Shown: positions 7,587 to 15,314 of the stretch, one piece after another
Position numbering within the stretch: position 1 is the stretch's first letter
Layout of the letters: each line of letters begins with the position of its first letter
From: Amycolatopsis sp. 195334CR
Lineage (GTDB): Bacteria; Actinomycetota; Actinomycetes; Mycobacteriales; Pseudonocardiaceae
Direction: 5' to 3'
NCBI RefSeq assembly: GCF_017309385.1
Contig: NZ_JAFJMJ010000002.1
Location: 2,480,001 to 2,544,000, forward strand
Length of the DNA: 64,000 nt
Notes under the pieces: generated by a model
The model's database searches: none
The model's input: only the letters and a program-made list of their open reading frames with translations
Told to the model about the DNA's origin: nothing
Program-made: the position numbers and the translations under genes

Positions 7587-9956
7587 CTACTGGGCGCTCC
7601 ACGTTGCGGCGGGGAGCAAGGTGTCAGCCGTCTGGTGTGAGGGGGAGCTGGAGGACAACGTCATCGACTGCTCCTTGCCGGTGCCGAGGTCCTTGGCGGA
7701 GACGGTGACGATGCCGTTGGCGTCGATGTTGAAGGTGACCTCGATCTGCGGCACGCCGCACGGTACGAGTGGGAGGCCGGTTAGCTCGAGGGTGGCCAGC
7801 TTCTTGTTGTACGCCGCGATCTCGCGCTCGCCCTGGTAGATCTGGATCTGCACCGACGGCTGGTTGTCCTCGGCCGTGGTGAACACCTCCGACCGCGTGG
7901 TGGGGATCGTGGTGTTCCGCTCGATGAGCTTGGCGAAGATGCCGCCCTTGGTCTCGATGCCCAGCGACAGCGGGGTCACCTCGAGCAGCAGGACGTCCTT
8001 GATCTCACCCGTGAGCACGCCGGCCTGCACGGCGGCGCCGATGGCCACGACCTCCTCCGAGTTGGCGATCTTGTTGGGTTCCTTGCCGCCGGTCAGCTCC
8101 TGGACCAGGTCGGTGACGGCGGGCATGCGGGTCGAGCCGCCGAGAAGGACCACGTGGTCGATGGCGGCCACCGTGATGCCGGCGTCCTTGATGACCTGGT
8201 GGAACGGGCCCTTGGTCCGCTCGAGCAGGTCGGCGGTCAGCCGCTGGAACTCGGCCCTGGTCAGCTTCTCGTCGAGGTGCAGCGGGCCCGTGCCGGAGGC
8301 GGTGAGGCCGGGCAGGTTAATGTTGGTCTCGGACTGGCTGGACAGCTCAATCTTGGCCTTCTCAGCCGCTTCGCGCAGACGCTGGAGCGTCACCCTGTCC
8401 TTGGCCAGGTCGATACCGTGCGCGTTGTGGAAGCGCTTGACGAGCTCGTCGACGACGCGCTGGTCCCAGTCGTCACCGCCTAGGTGGGTGTCTCCAGCCG
8501 TGGCCCGCACCTCGACCACACCGTCGACGATCTCCACCAGGGAGACGTCGAGGCTGCCACCGCCCAGGTCGAAGACGAGGAGGGTCTCCTCCTCCGTGCC
8601 CAGGCCGTGGGCCACTGCGGCGGAGTCGGGTGCGGCGATGGTCCGCAGCACGGTGAGTCCCGCGATCGCGCCGGCCTCCTTGATGGCCTGCCGCTGCGCA
8701 GCGTTGAAGTAGGCGGGCACGGTGATCACGGTGTCGGTGACCCGCTCGCCCAAGTATGCCTGCGCGTCCTGCTTGAGCTTCTGCAGGACGAAGGCGCTGA
8801 TCTGCTGCGGCGTGAACTTCTTGCCGTCGATCTCGATGGTCCAGTCGGTGCCGATGTGGCGCTTGACTGAGCGGATCGTCCGCTCGACGTTGGTGGCCGC
8901 CTGCCGCGTGGCGAGCTCGCCGACCAGGACCTCGCCGTTCTTGGCGAAGGCGACCACGGACGGTGTGTTCCGGGAGCCCTGCGCGTTGGCGATGACGGTG
9001 GGCTCACTGCCCTCGAGGATCGAGACGACGGAGTTGGACGTGCCGAGGTCAATCCCTATCGCTCGGTTTCCGGCTGGGCTGTGGGACCGGGCCGTTCGCA
9101 GGGCATGGGCGATCTCGGCGGCGGAGGCGGGGCGCTGGTCGGGGAGTTTGGCGAGCAGTGCGCTGATGAGGCGATCGATGTCGGGGCTGATGCCGGGCCG
9201 GAGCGTACTGGGCGGGTCGGGGGTTTTGGTTGCGTGCATGTAGGCCAGTGCCCGCAGGTCGGTGGCGGGAAAGACGGGACGGCCGGTGAGCAGGTGGTAC
9301 AGGGTGGCGCCGAAGGCGTAGAGGTCGGCGCGATGGTCGATGCGTCGGCCCTCGATCTGTTCGGGCGGCATGTACAGCAGGGTGCCGATCACCATCCCGG
9401 TCGCCGACAGACCGGCGGTCGCGCCATGCAGACGAGCGATGCCGAAGTCGCAGATCTTGATGGTGCCCTCGTCCAGCAGCATGAGGTTGGCCGGCTTGAT
9501 GTCGCGATGCACGATCCCGGCCGCGTGCGCGGCGGCCAGCGCGTCGGCGGCCTGCGCACCGTAGTCCAGGACCCGCTCGACCGGCAGTCCACCGGGGTGA
9601 TCATCGAGAACGGCTTTCAGATCGCGGCCCCGAACGAACTCCAGCACCAGGAACGGGAAGGTCATTTCGATGCCGCCGCGGGTTTCCCGGTGTTCGCCCC
9701 AGTCGTAGACGGCGGTGATGTTGGAGTGGTTCAGGCGCGCGGCCGCCTTCCCCTCGCGCCGGAAACGTGCCAGAGCCTCATCGTGCTGCCGGTCGTCGCC
9801 CAGCAGGTTAGCCAGCAACAGCTTGACCGCCACCGGCCGGTCCAGCGTCTGGTCGACGCCCCGCCACACCTCGCCCATCCCGCCCCGGCCGAGCAACCGC
9901 TCCAGTCGGTAGCGGCCGGCCAGTTCAGTACCGGCTCGCACATCCCACCTCCGCAC
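7587..9956 (-). CDS. Ser/Thr protein kinase fused to Hsp70 (DnaK), transposon passenger
   Basis: A 789-residue fusion. Residues about 15-290 form a PknB/Hanks-type kinase with glycine loop LGRGGMGEV (22-30), Lys45 in VAVK, catalytic HRDIKPAN (Asp152), DFG (Asp170) and MPPEQ; all key residues are present. From about residue 298 it becomes DnaK: phosphate-1 loop [12 protein letters not shown], phosphate-2 loop [11 protein letters not shown] (usually GGGTFDVS), adenosine motif [11 protein letters not shown], then the beta-sandwich substrate domain ([13 protein letters not shown]). The helical lid is missing; the protein stops soon after the beta domain. No membrane segment is visible. The GTG start at 9956 is most likely, with an in-frame GTG five codons on as alternative. 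Function is unknown; coupling of chaperone ATPase activity to phosphorylation is inference. Confidence 0.85.
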   Translation of the reverse strand: MRRWDVRAGTELAGRYRLERLLGRGGMGEVWRGVDQTLDRPVAVKLLLANLLGDDRQHDEALARFRREGKAAARLNHSNITAVYDWGEHRETRGGIEMTFPFLVLEFVRGRDLKAVLDDHPGGLPVERVLDYGAQAADALAAAHAAGIVHRDIKPANLMLLDEGTIKICDFGIARLHGATAGLSATGMVIGTLLYMPPEQIEGRRIDHRADLYAFGATLYHLLTGRPVFPATDLRALAYMHATKTPDPPSTLRPGISPDIDRLISALLAKLPDQRPASAAEIAHALRTARSHSPAGNRAIGIDLGTSNSVVSILEGSEPTVIANAQGSRNTPSVVAFAKNGEVLVGELATRQAATNVERTIRSVKRHIGTDWTIEIDGKKFTPQQISAFVLQKLKQDAQAYLGERVTDTVITVPAYFNAAQRQAIKEAGAIAGLTVLRTIAAPDSAAVAHGLGTEEETLLVFDLGGGSLDVSLVEIVDGVVEVRATAGDTHLGGDDWDQRVVDELVKRFHNAHGIDLAKDRVTLQRLREAAEKAKIELSSQSETNINLPGLTASGTGPLHLDEKLTRAEFQRLTADLLERTKGPFHQVIKDAGITVAAIDHVVLLGGSTRMPAVTDLVQELTGGKEPNKIANSEEVVAIGAAVQAGVLTGEIKDVLLLEVTPLSLGIETKGGIFAKLIERNTTIPTTRSEVFTTAEDNQPSVQIQIYQGEREIAAYNKKLATLELTGLPLVPCGVPQIEVTFNIDANGIVTVSAKDLGTGKEQSMTLSSSSPSHQTADTLLPAATWSAQ

Positions 9957-9971
9957 GCATCACGGTTGACT

Positions 9972-10007
9972 AGCCCTTTGCCCCGGCCGGGCCGGTGGCA
10001 AAGGGCT
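9972..10007 (-). terminator. Hairpin between the Tn3 transposase and the kinase-Hsp70 gene
   Basis: A perfect 11-bp stem, AGCCCTTTGCC with its complement and a 14-base GC-rich loop. It lies 95 bases past the transposase stop and 15 bases before the kinase-Hsp70 start. It probably separates transcription of the two genes; a role in the resolution site is possible. Confidence 0.55.
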
Positions 10008-10101
10008 GACCCGCACGCCTGAGGCATGAATGCCTCGAGGGGTGAGCAGACCACCATCCCGATCACCGTAATGGTGGCACGATCATGGTCACCGGGTGCC
10101 G

Positions 10102-13100
10102 CTACACGTTGCCTTCATCGTCAGGGGTCGACGGGTCGCGTAGCGGGCGCAGCCCGCCGGCCAGTTCCGGGGTGAGGAACGAGTAGCGGCCGAGCATGTT
10201 GACGTGGTGGCGCACGAACGGTGAGAGCCGGGCGGCATCGGCCTCACGCACCTCGTAGCCCCCGACGCGCAGCTCGGTGATGGCGGCGTCGAGGTAGCGG
10301 GTGGTGAACAGCACCAGCGCGTTGAGCACCAGGCCCAGCGCGCCGAGCTGGTCTTCCATGCCTTCGTAGTAGCGCTGGCGCAGTTCGCCGCGCTGGCCGT
10401 GGAAGATCCGGCGCGCCAGCGCGTGGCGGCCTTCCTGCAGGTTGGCCTGGCCTTTGATGTCGCGGCGGTAGCCGGTGTCGTCGACCAGGCGCAGCACGTG
10501 CAGGGTCTTGTGGATGCGCCCGTAGTGCGCGATCGCCTCACCGAGCGGGGTGGGGTGGCCGTCGCGGGAGAGCATCCGGATCACATCGTGGGCGCGGACG
10601 GCGCCGGTGTGAATGGAGGCGGTGACCCGCAGGATGTCCTCCCAGTGCCTGCGCACCCGCTCCAGGTCGATGCGGCCGCGGGCCGCGGTGGCGAACGGGC
10701 CGTAGTCGGCCTTGGTGTTGATGCGCCACAGCTTCTGATCGGGCAGGTCGGCCAGCTGCGGGGCGTAGGTGAACCCGGCCAGGGTGAGCAGTCCGAACAC
10801 GATGTCGGAGTAGCTCGCGGTGTCGGTGACGATCATCTGTGGTTTCTGGCCGCCGTCGCGGTCGTAGAGCACGTCCAGGACGTGCAGGGAATCGCGCGGG
10901 GTGCCGGCCACGACCTTCCCAGCCAGCCCGGATGCCTGGTCGTTGACCATGTTCAGCCAGGTCGCACCGCGTTTCTGGCCCCAGTAGTGCGGGTTGTGGC
11001 GGGCGTTGATGGTCTGCACCGGCACGACGAACCGCATCCCGTCCACGCTGGCCACGTGCCCACCACCCCAGACCTGGGCCAGGCCGATGCGGGCCTGGTG
11101 CTCGATCAGCGCGGCGTTGGCGGCCTTGATCGTGTCCATCCGCAGGTAGGTCGCGTCGACGTGCGCGAGCCGGTCCCGGGTCAACGCCGCCACGCTGGAC
11201 TTGATGACCGGGGTCCAGCCGATGTTGCACGCCTCGGACACCAGCAGTGCGGCGATCGTGATGTGCAGGTCGGCCAGGCGGGCTTCGCCGCCGGTGATCG
11301 AGGTGAACGCCGCGTCGGCGCCGGTCCAGGACAAGACCTCCAGCAACACCTCGGGGAGATCGACGCGGGGCAGCATCCGGTTGGTCAGCACCCGCAGGTT
11401 CTCCAGGCTCGGCGGCTCGGCCTCGGCCGGGATCGCCGCGAGGTGCAGGCGGCCGTGCTCGTCGAAGCGCACCGCAGTGTTGTCCGGCAGCCCGGCGGTG
11501 ACCTCGCGGAAGGTGGTGTCCAGCAGCTCGGCGCGCTCGTCGAGGTGCTCACCAGGGTCGGGCGGCAGGCCGAGGCTGGACAGCACCACCGGCTTCGCCG
11601 TGGTCCACGCGCTGCCCGCGAGGAGCTTGGCACGCGGGTCGCTCCATTTGCTGGAGTTGACCGCGAAGATGTCCCGCCGCCGCAGGCACCGGTGGAACTG
11701 CTCCAGCACGCAGAAGGTGTAGGCCCGCCAGTCGATCGCTCCCGGCTCCAGCCCGGGGGCGTACAGCACCAGCCGACGCCAGGAACCGATCAGCAGCTGC
11801 TCGTCGATCTCGCCGCGGGCGACCTTGTTGCGGCCGCCGCCCCACAACCTGGGCAGATCCCGCAACGCCGCCAGCACCCGCTGTCCATCCGGTGCCGCGC
11901 CGAAGCGGATCACCTCGCACAACAACGGCAGGAACGGCCGCACCGTGGCGAACCGCTTCACCATCTCCGACCGCCACGCCTCGTCGGAGTCGGAGTCCGG
12001 CGGCCCCGCGAGCTCGACCACCGCAGTGAGGGCGTCGGCGAGCTCGGAGCGGGGCACCACGGCCTCGATCTCGGCCCACACCTGCGCCAAACTCACCGGC
12101 TCCACCACCGCACCGTCGTCGGCGGCCTGCTCAGCGAGGTCATCGTGCGCGCCGGTGACCTCCAGCAGCACCCCGAGCGCGGCCGCGAGCTTCGCCGACG
12201 CCTTGCCCAGGCGGGGCAGGGTGCGCAGCTTCTGCTTGGCCGACTCCCGCTCGGCGCGGGCCAGCAGCTTCGAGGCAATCAGCACATCCAGCAGGTCCAG
12301 GGCGTCATCGACCGCCCGGGTCTGCAGGTAGGTCACCGTGGCCAGCAGCGTCGCTGCCCGCCGGGAATCACCGTGACGGCGCAGCAGACTCGCCTTGCCC
12401 TGCACCCCGTACCGGGACAACTCCGCCAACCGGCGCGGCGGCACGGCCTCGGTGTCGACCTCGACGAAGCCCAGCCCGAGGATCTCGGCGGCGCGCTGGA
12501 GCGCGTCGACCATCGCCGGCCCCGACACCCGCACCGGCGGACGCCGCAGCCGGTCCAGGTGCGAATTCCGGTGCCCCTCGGGCACTTCCAGCAGCCCGTC
12601 CAGCGCCGTGCGCTGCTCGGCGTCGAGCAGATCGTGCAGCGTCTCCCACAACCGTTGGTTCGCCGCTTCCCGGCACGAACCCACCAGCCGCGCCAGCCGG
12701 GTCACCCCCGGCAGCAGCACCTTGCGCTCCCGCAGCCACCCCACCGCCGCGTCGAACAGCGCCTTCGGCCCATCCCCGGTCGTCCACGCACGAGCGTCGA
12801 GCCACTCGGCCAGCTCGCTGATGACCTCGGAGAAGTCCCGCCAGCCCTCGCCGTTCTGGATCTCCCCGGCATGGGTACGCGCGGTGCCATCCCGCTCGCC
12901 GTAGTCCTTCAGACACGACGGGTCGGCGATCTCCAACTGCTCGGCCAGGTACTCGGCCACCTCCACCGGAACCTGCCGCGGATCCGGCATGAACCGCCCG
13001 AGGTAGCGGACGCTGGTCAGCTGGATCGCGAACCCGAGCCGGTTATGCGCTCGGCGCTTGTCCCGCACCAGCTCCCGGTCCGCGTCATCCAGGAAGAAGT

Positions 13101-13185
13101 ACCGCTCCAGCTCGCCCCGCGGCACGAACTCACCGAACGCCCCGTAGCCAGCTGCCTGCTCATCCGACAGGAACTCGACTGCCAC
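10102..13185 (-). CDS. tnpA: Tn3-family transposase
   Basis: A 1027-residue protein of the usual Tn3 TnpA length. The N-terminal DNA-binding part (EFLSDEQAAGYGAF...RYFFLDDADRELV) and the C-terminal DDE-type catalytic region (SVDGMRFVVP, MIVTDTASYSDIVFGLL, FTYAPQLADLPDQKLWRI) are typical. I chose the GTG at 13185 because AAAGGG lies just upstream; the open frame runs nine codons further to a TTG. It cuts and joins at the 38-bp terminal repeats and makes cointegrates that the recombinase resolves. No frameshift was seen, so it may be active. Confidence 0.9.
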   Translation of the reverse strand: MAVEFLSDEQAAGYGAFGEFVPRGELERYFFLDDADRELVRDKRRAHNRLGFAIQLTSVRYLGRFMPDPRQVPVEVAEYLAEQLEIADPSCLKDYGERDGTARTHAGEIQNGEGWRDFSEVISELAEWLDARAWTTGDGPKALFDAAVGWLRERKVLLPGVTRLARLVGSCREAANQRLWETLHDLLDAEQRTALDGLLEVPEGHRNSHLDRLRRPPVRVSGPAMVDALQRAAEILGLGFVEVDTEAVPPRRLAELSRYGVQGKASLLRRHGDSRRAATLLATVTYLQTRAVDDALDLLDVLIASKLLARAERESAKQKLRTLPRLGKASAKLAAALGVLLEVTGAHDDLAEQAADDGAVVEPVSLAQVWAEIEAVVPRSELADALTAVVELAGPPDSDSDEAWRSEMVKRFATVRPFLPLLCEVIRFGAAPDGQRVLAALRDLPRLWGGGRNKVARGEIDEQLLIGSWRRLVLYAPGLEPGAIDWRAYTFCVLEQFHRCLRRRDIFAVNSSKWSDPRAKLLAGSAWTTAKPVVLSSLGLPPDPGEHLDERAELLDTTFREVTAGLPDNTAVRFDEHGRLHLAAIPAEAEPPSLENLRVLTNRMLPRVDLPEVLLEVLSWTGADAAFTSITGGEARLADLHITIAALLVSEACNIGWTPVIKSSVAALTRDRLAHVDATYLRMDTIKAANAALIEHQARIGLAQVWGGGHVASVDGMRFVVPVQTINARHNPHYWGQKRGATWLNMVNDQASGLAGKVVAGTPRDSLHVLDVLYDRDGGQKPQMIVTDTASYSDIVFGLLTLAGFTYAPQLADLPDQKLWRINTKADYGPFATAARGRIDLERVRRHWEDILRVTASIHTGAVRAHDVIRMLSRDGHPTPLGEAIAHYGRIHKTLHVLRLVDDTGYRRDIKGQANLQEGRHALARRIFHGQRGELRQRYYEGMEDQLGALGLVLNALVLFTTRYLDAAITELRVGGYEVREADAARLSPFVRHHVNMLGRYSFLTPELAGGLRPLRDPSTPDDEGNV

Positions 13186-13276
13186 AACAGCCCTTTCCAA
13201 GATCGACAACAAACGACCTCGGAAGACTCCAACATCGCATCACAGCAGGTCAACGCGGCGATACATCGCCAGAACC

Positions 13277-13314
13277 CTTAGCGCACGATCTGACACTGAT
13301 GTTCCTCAAGCCCC
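13277..13314 (-). repeat. Right terminal inverted repeat of the Tn3-family transposon
   Basis: 38 bp, inverted relative to the left end with two mismatches; it begins cttagcgcacgatctgac and ends with cccc at 13314. Confidence 0.85.
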
Positions 13315-13642
13315 GGTCAAGGTGGCGGTCAAGGAGATCCGGGACCTAGCCTGGGTCGCCCTGCCGGACAACCCCTACGCACCCGACCCCGCCGTCCTCG
13401 ATCGGCGACCGACAGCCCCCGGCCCGTCCAACCCCGCCCTGTCCGATCGCGTGTCGGGCGAGCGGGTCTCGACTGCGGCCGAGACCGGCGCCGTAGGGAA
13501 CACCGGTGTTTCCGGGCCGCGGGGCGTGGCCATCGCCGGCGGTGTGCACGGTGCCGGGCCGGGAATCACGATCGGTGCCGCCACCGGCGACCACCTCAAC
13601 CTCGGCGCACCATCGCCGGGCGAGCCCGACCGCCCTCGGTAG
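13315..13642 (+). pseudogene. Cyclase-like protein, 3' part separated by the transposon
   Basis: Directly after the right transposon end the plus strand reads VKVAVKEIRDLAWVALPDNP, which fits the C-terminal segment of the cyclase-like family broken at 6608. Some residues between the two halves are missing. After this domain comes a Pro/Gly-rich tail with GVAIAGGVHGAGPGITIGA and GDHLNLG. Gly-rich tails like this on effector proteins can be short signalling motifs, and the NB-ARC gene that follows has a similar NGTAVGAVYGG stretch just upstream of its GTG. That parallel is weak and is inference. Confidence 0.5.
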
Positions 13643-13779
13643 CCGACCCGGACCACGGGCACACCGCGCCGGCGCCCGCCCCCGCCCAACCCGACCCCGC
13701 GCCACCCGCCGGGACGCAGCCGAGCACCCGGATTCGTGGCGGGCTCACCGCCACCGACAACGGCACCGCGGTCGGCGCG

Positions 13780-15231
13780 GTGTACGGCGGCTACGCCGAG
13801 GGCAACGCCCGGATCTACCAGTCCCTTGGCGACCTGACCGTCATCGTCCGGAGCGATGCGCCCGAGGGGCCGGCGGTGACGCCGGTGGCCGTGCGGGTGG
13901 ATGAGGAGGCGGTGTTTGTCGGCCGTGGCAAGCAGATCGAGGATTTGCTGACCGCGTTTGGCGAGCATCGGGGCGCCGGTGCGGTGGTGGTGTCGGCGGG
14001 GATGGGTGGGGTGGGCAAGACCGCGCTGGTCACCCGCGCCGCCGCCCGCGCGGTCGAACTGGGCCTGGTGGCGACCGCGGTGGTGCTCAACCTCAACGGC
14101 TACGACGCCGACGCTGCGCAGCGGGCGAAACCCCGCGACGTGCTCGGACCGCTGCTGCGGCTACTGGGGTTGCCTGACGGGCAGGTCCCGGCCACGGTGC
14201 CCGAGCAACTCGCCGCCTACCGCGCCCTTCTCGCGGGCTGGGAGCGACAAGGGCGCCGTCTGCTGCTGGTGCTGGACAACGCCGGCGACGTCGACCAGGT
14301 CACCGCCCTGCTGCCGCCAGCACCGCACGCGGCGGCGGTGACCACCCGCGACACCCTCACCCTGCCCGGCCGCACCCGCCACCTCGACCTCGACACCCTG
14401 CAGACGACCGACGCAGTCGACCTGCTCACCCGACTTCTGCAACGCGCCGAACCCGATGACCCGCGGGCAAACGACGGCGCGGCGCTGGTGCGGCTGGCAG
14501 ACCAGTGCGGCCGCCTCCCCCTAGCGCTGGAGATCGCCGCCGCCGTCCTCACCGACGAACCGCCGATGACGGTGGCCGACTTCGTCGACGAACTCGAGCA
14601 AGCGCCCCAATCGCTGGAGTCGCTGCGGCGCGCGGATCGTTCGGTGACCGCGGTGCTGGAGTTGTCCTGGAACCGGCTCACCGAACGCAATCCCCCAGCA
14701 GCCGAACTGCTCAGCCTGCTGCCGATCAACCCCGGCCCCGACCTGTCCACCGCCGCAGCCGCCGCCCTCGCCGACACCAGCGAAGCGCAGGTCAAGCCCC
14801 GGCTCCGGGCGCTGCGCCACGCCCATCTGCTGCAGCACTCTGGCGGACGGTGGCAGATGCACGACTTGGTCCGCCAGCACACCAGCACCCACCTCACCGA
14901 CGAGCGCCGAATTCCCGCGCTACAGCGGCTGCTCGAACACTACGTACGAGACGCCGACGCCGCGGACGATAAGTGCGTGCCCTCCCCGGCACCTCGGTCC
15001 CGGACACCTTTCCCGGTCGTGCCGAGGCGCTGGCCTGGTTCGACACCGAACGCGCCAACCTCACCAGCACCGTCGCCCTGGCACTTGACACCGGCCAGCC
15101 TGGACCGCGAATGGGATGGCTCGGGTCTCGCTGATTTCGGGTGCCGGAGGTGCGCTGGTGAAACGCTGGCTATGCCGGTCACGTTAGGTAGGAGTGTGAG
15201 TGCGCGCTGGATGTCCGAGGGGAGGCTGTGA
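13780..15231 (+). pseudogene. NLR-like NB-ARC protein (locus a), frameshifted and without its TPR array
   Basis: The frame starts at the only in-frame GTG and almost at once shows the short motif ARIYQSLGDLTVI, then the NB-ARC module: P-loop GMGGVGKT, LLLVLDNAGD, VTTRDTLTL, CGRLPLALEIAAA and the MHD motif MHDLVRQH. Alignment with the intact sister at 15311 shows one base lost near 14973 (gacgataag against gacgatcatt). The original frame continues RALPGTSVPDTFPGRAEALA in the next register until homology stops near 15093. The TPR array is gone. The sequence in frame upstream of the GTG is open but has no start, so the true N-terminus may have been longer. It follows the broken cyclase-like gene. 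Confidence 0.75.
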
Positions 15232-15314
15232 TGACGCGGTGGCGTGATCGGCTGTGGGTTGTGCTCGCTCGGATCTATCAGGCCGGGGGCGACATGACCA
15301 TCAACGATCGATGA
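15231..15314 (+). CDS. 27-residue remnant of the NLR-linked membrane effector, motif retained
   Basis: The reading frame matches the start of the intact effector at 62564 (MTRWRDRLWVVL) and then jumps in frame to its last residues, ARIYQAGGDMTINDR. Everything between, including both hydrophobic helices and the linker, is deleted. GGGGAGG lies just upstream of the ATG, and the stop overlaps the next NLR start by ATGA, exactly as in the intact locus. Either this is a fossil or a free motif peptide that could cap or seed the NLR. A working role is speculation; the in-frame deletion and preserved signals are seen in the sequence. Confidence 0.5.
   Translation: MTRWRDRLWVVLARIYQAGGDMTINDR

Larger units (their letters stand above)
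6609..13314. mobile_element. Tn3-family transposon carrying a kinase-Hsp70 passenger gene
   Basis: The element is bounded by 38-bp inverted repeats (6609-6646 and 13277-13314, 36 of 38 identical) that start GGGG and end TAAG, as Tn3-family ends do. Inside, all on the minus strand, are a large Tn3-type transposase, a Ser/Thr kinase-DnaK fusion and a serine recombinase. The five bases flanking the ends (gaaga and ggtca) do not match, so there is no target duplication. Since part of the interrupted cyclase-like gene is missing, the insertion was followed by, or accompanied by, a deletion or an exchange between elements. Confidence 0.85.

Noticed and set aside
10399..13281. A 960-codon open frame on the plus strand opposite the Tn3 transposase
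   Set aside because: It is antisense to a clear transposase, is rich in Gln/Arg/Gly/Val as such shadows are, and has no domain or ribosome site.
15254..15310. Upstream GTG as start of NLR b
   Set aside because: The ATGA overlap at 15311 is conserved at the sister loci and the upstream part is the other frame of the effector remnant.
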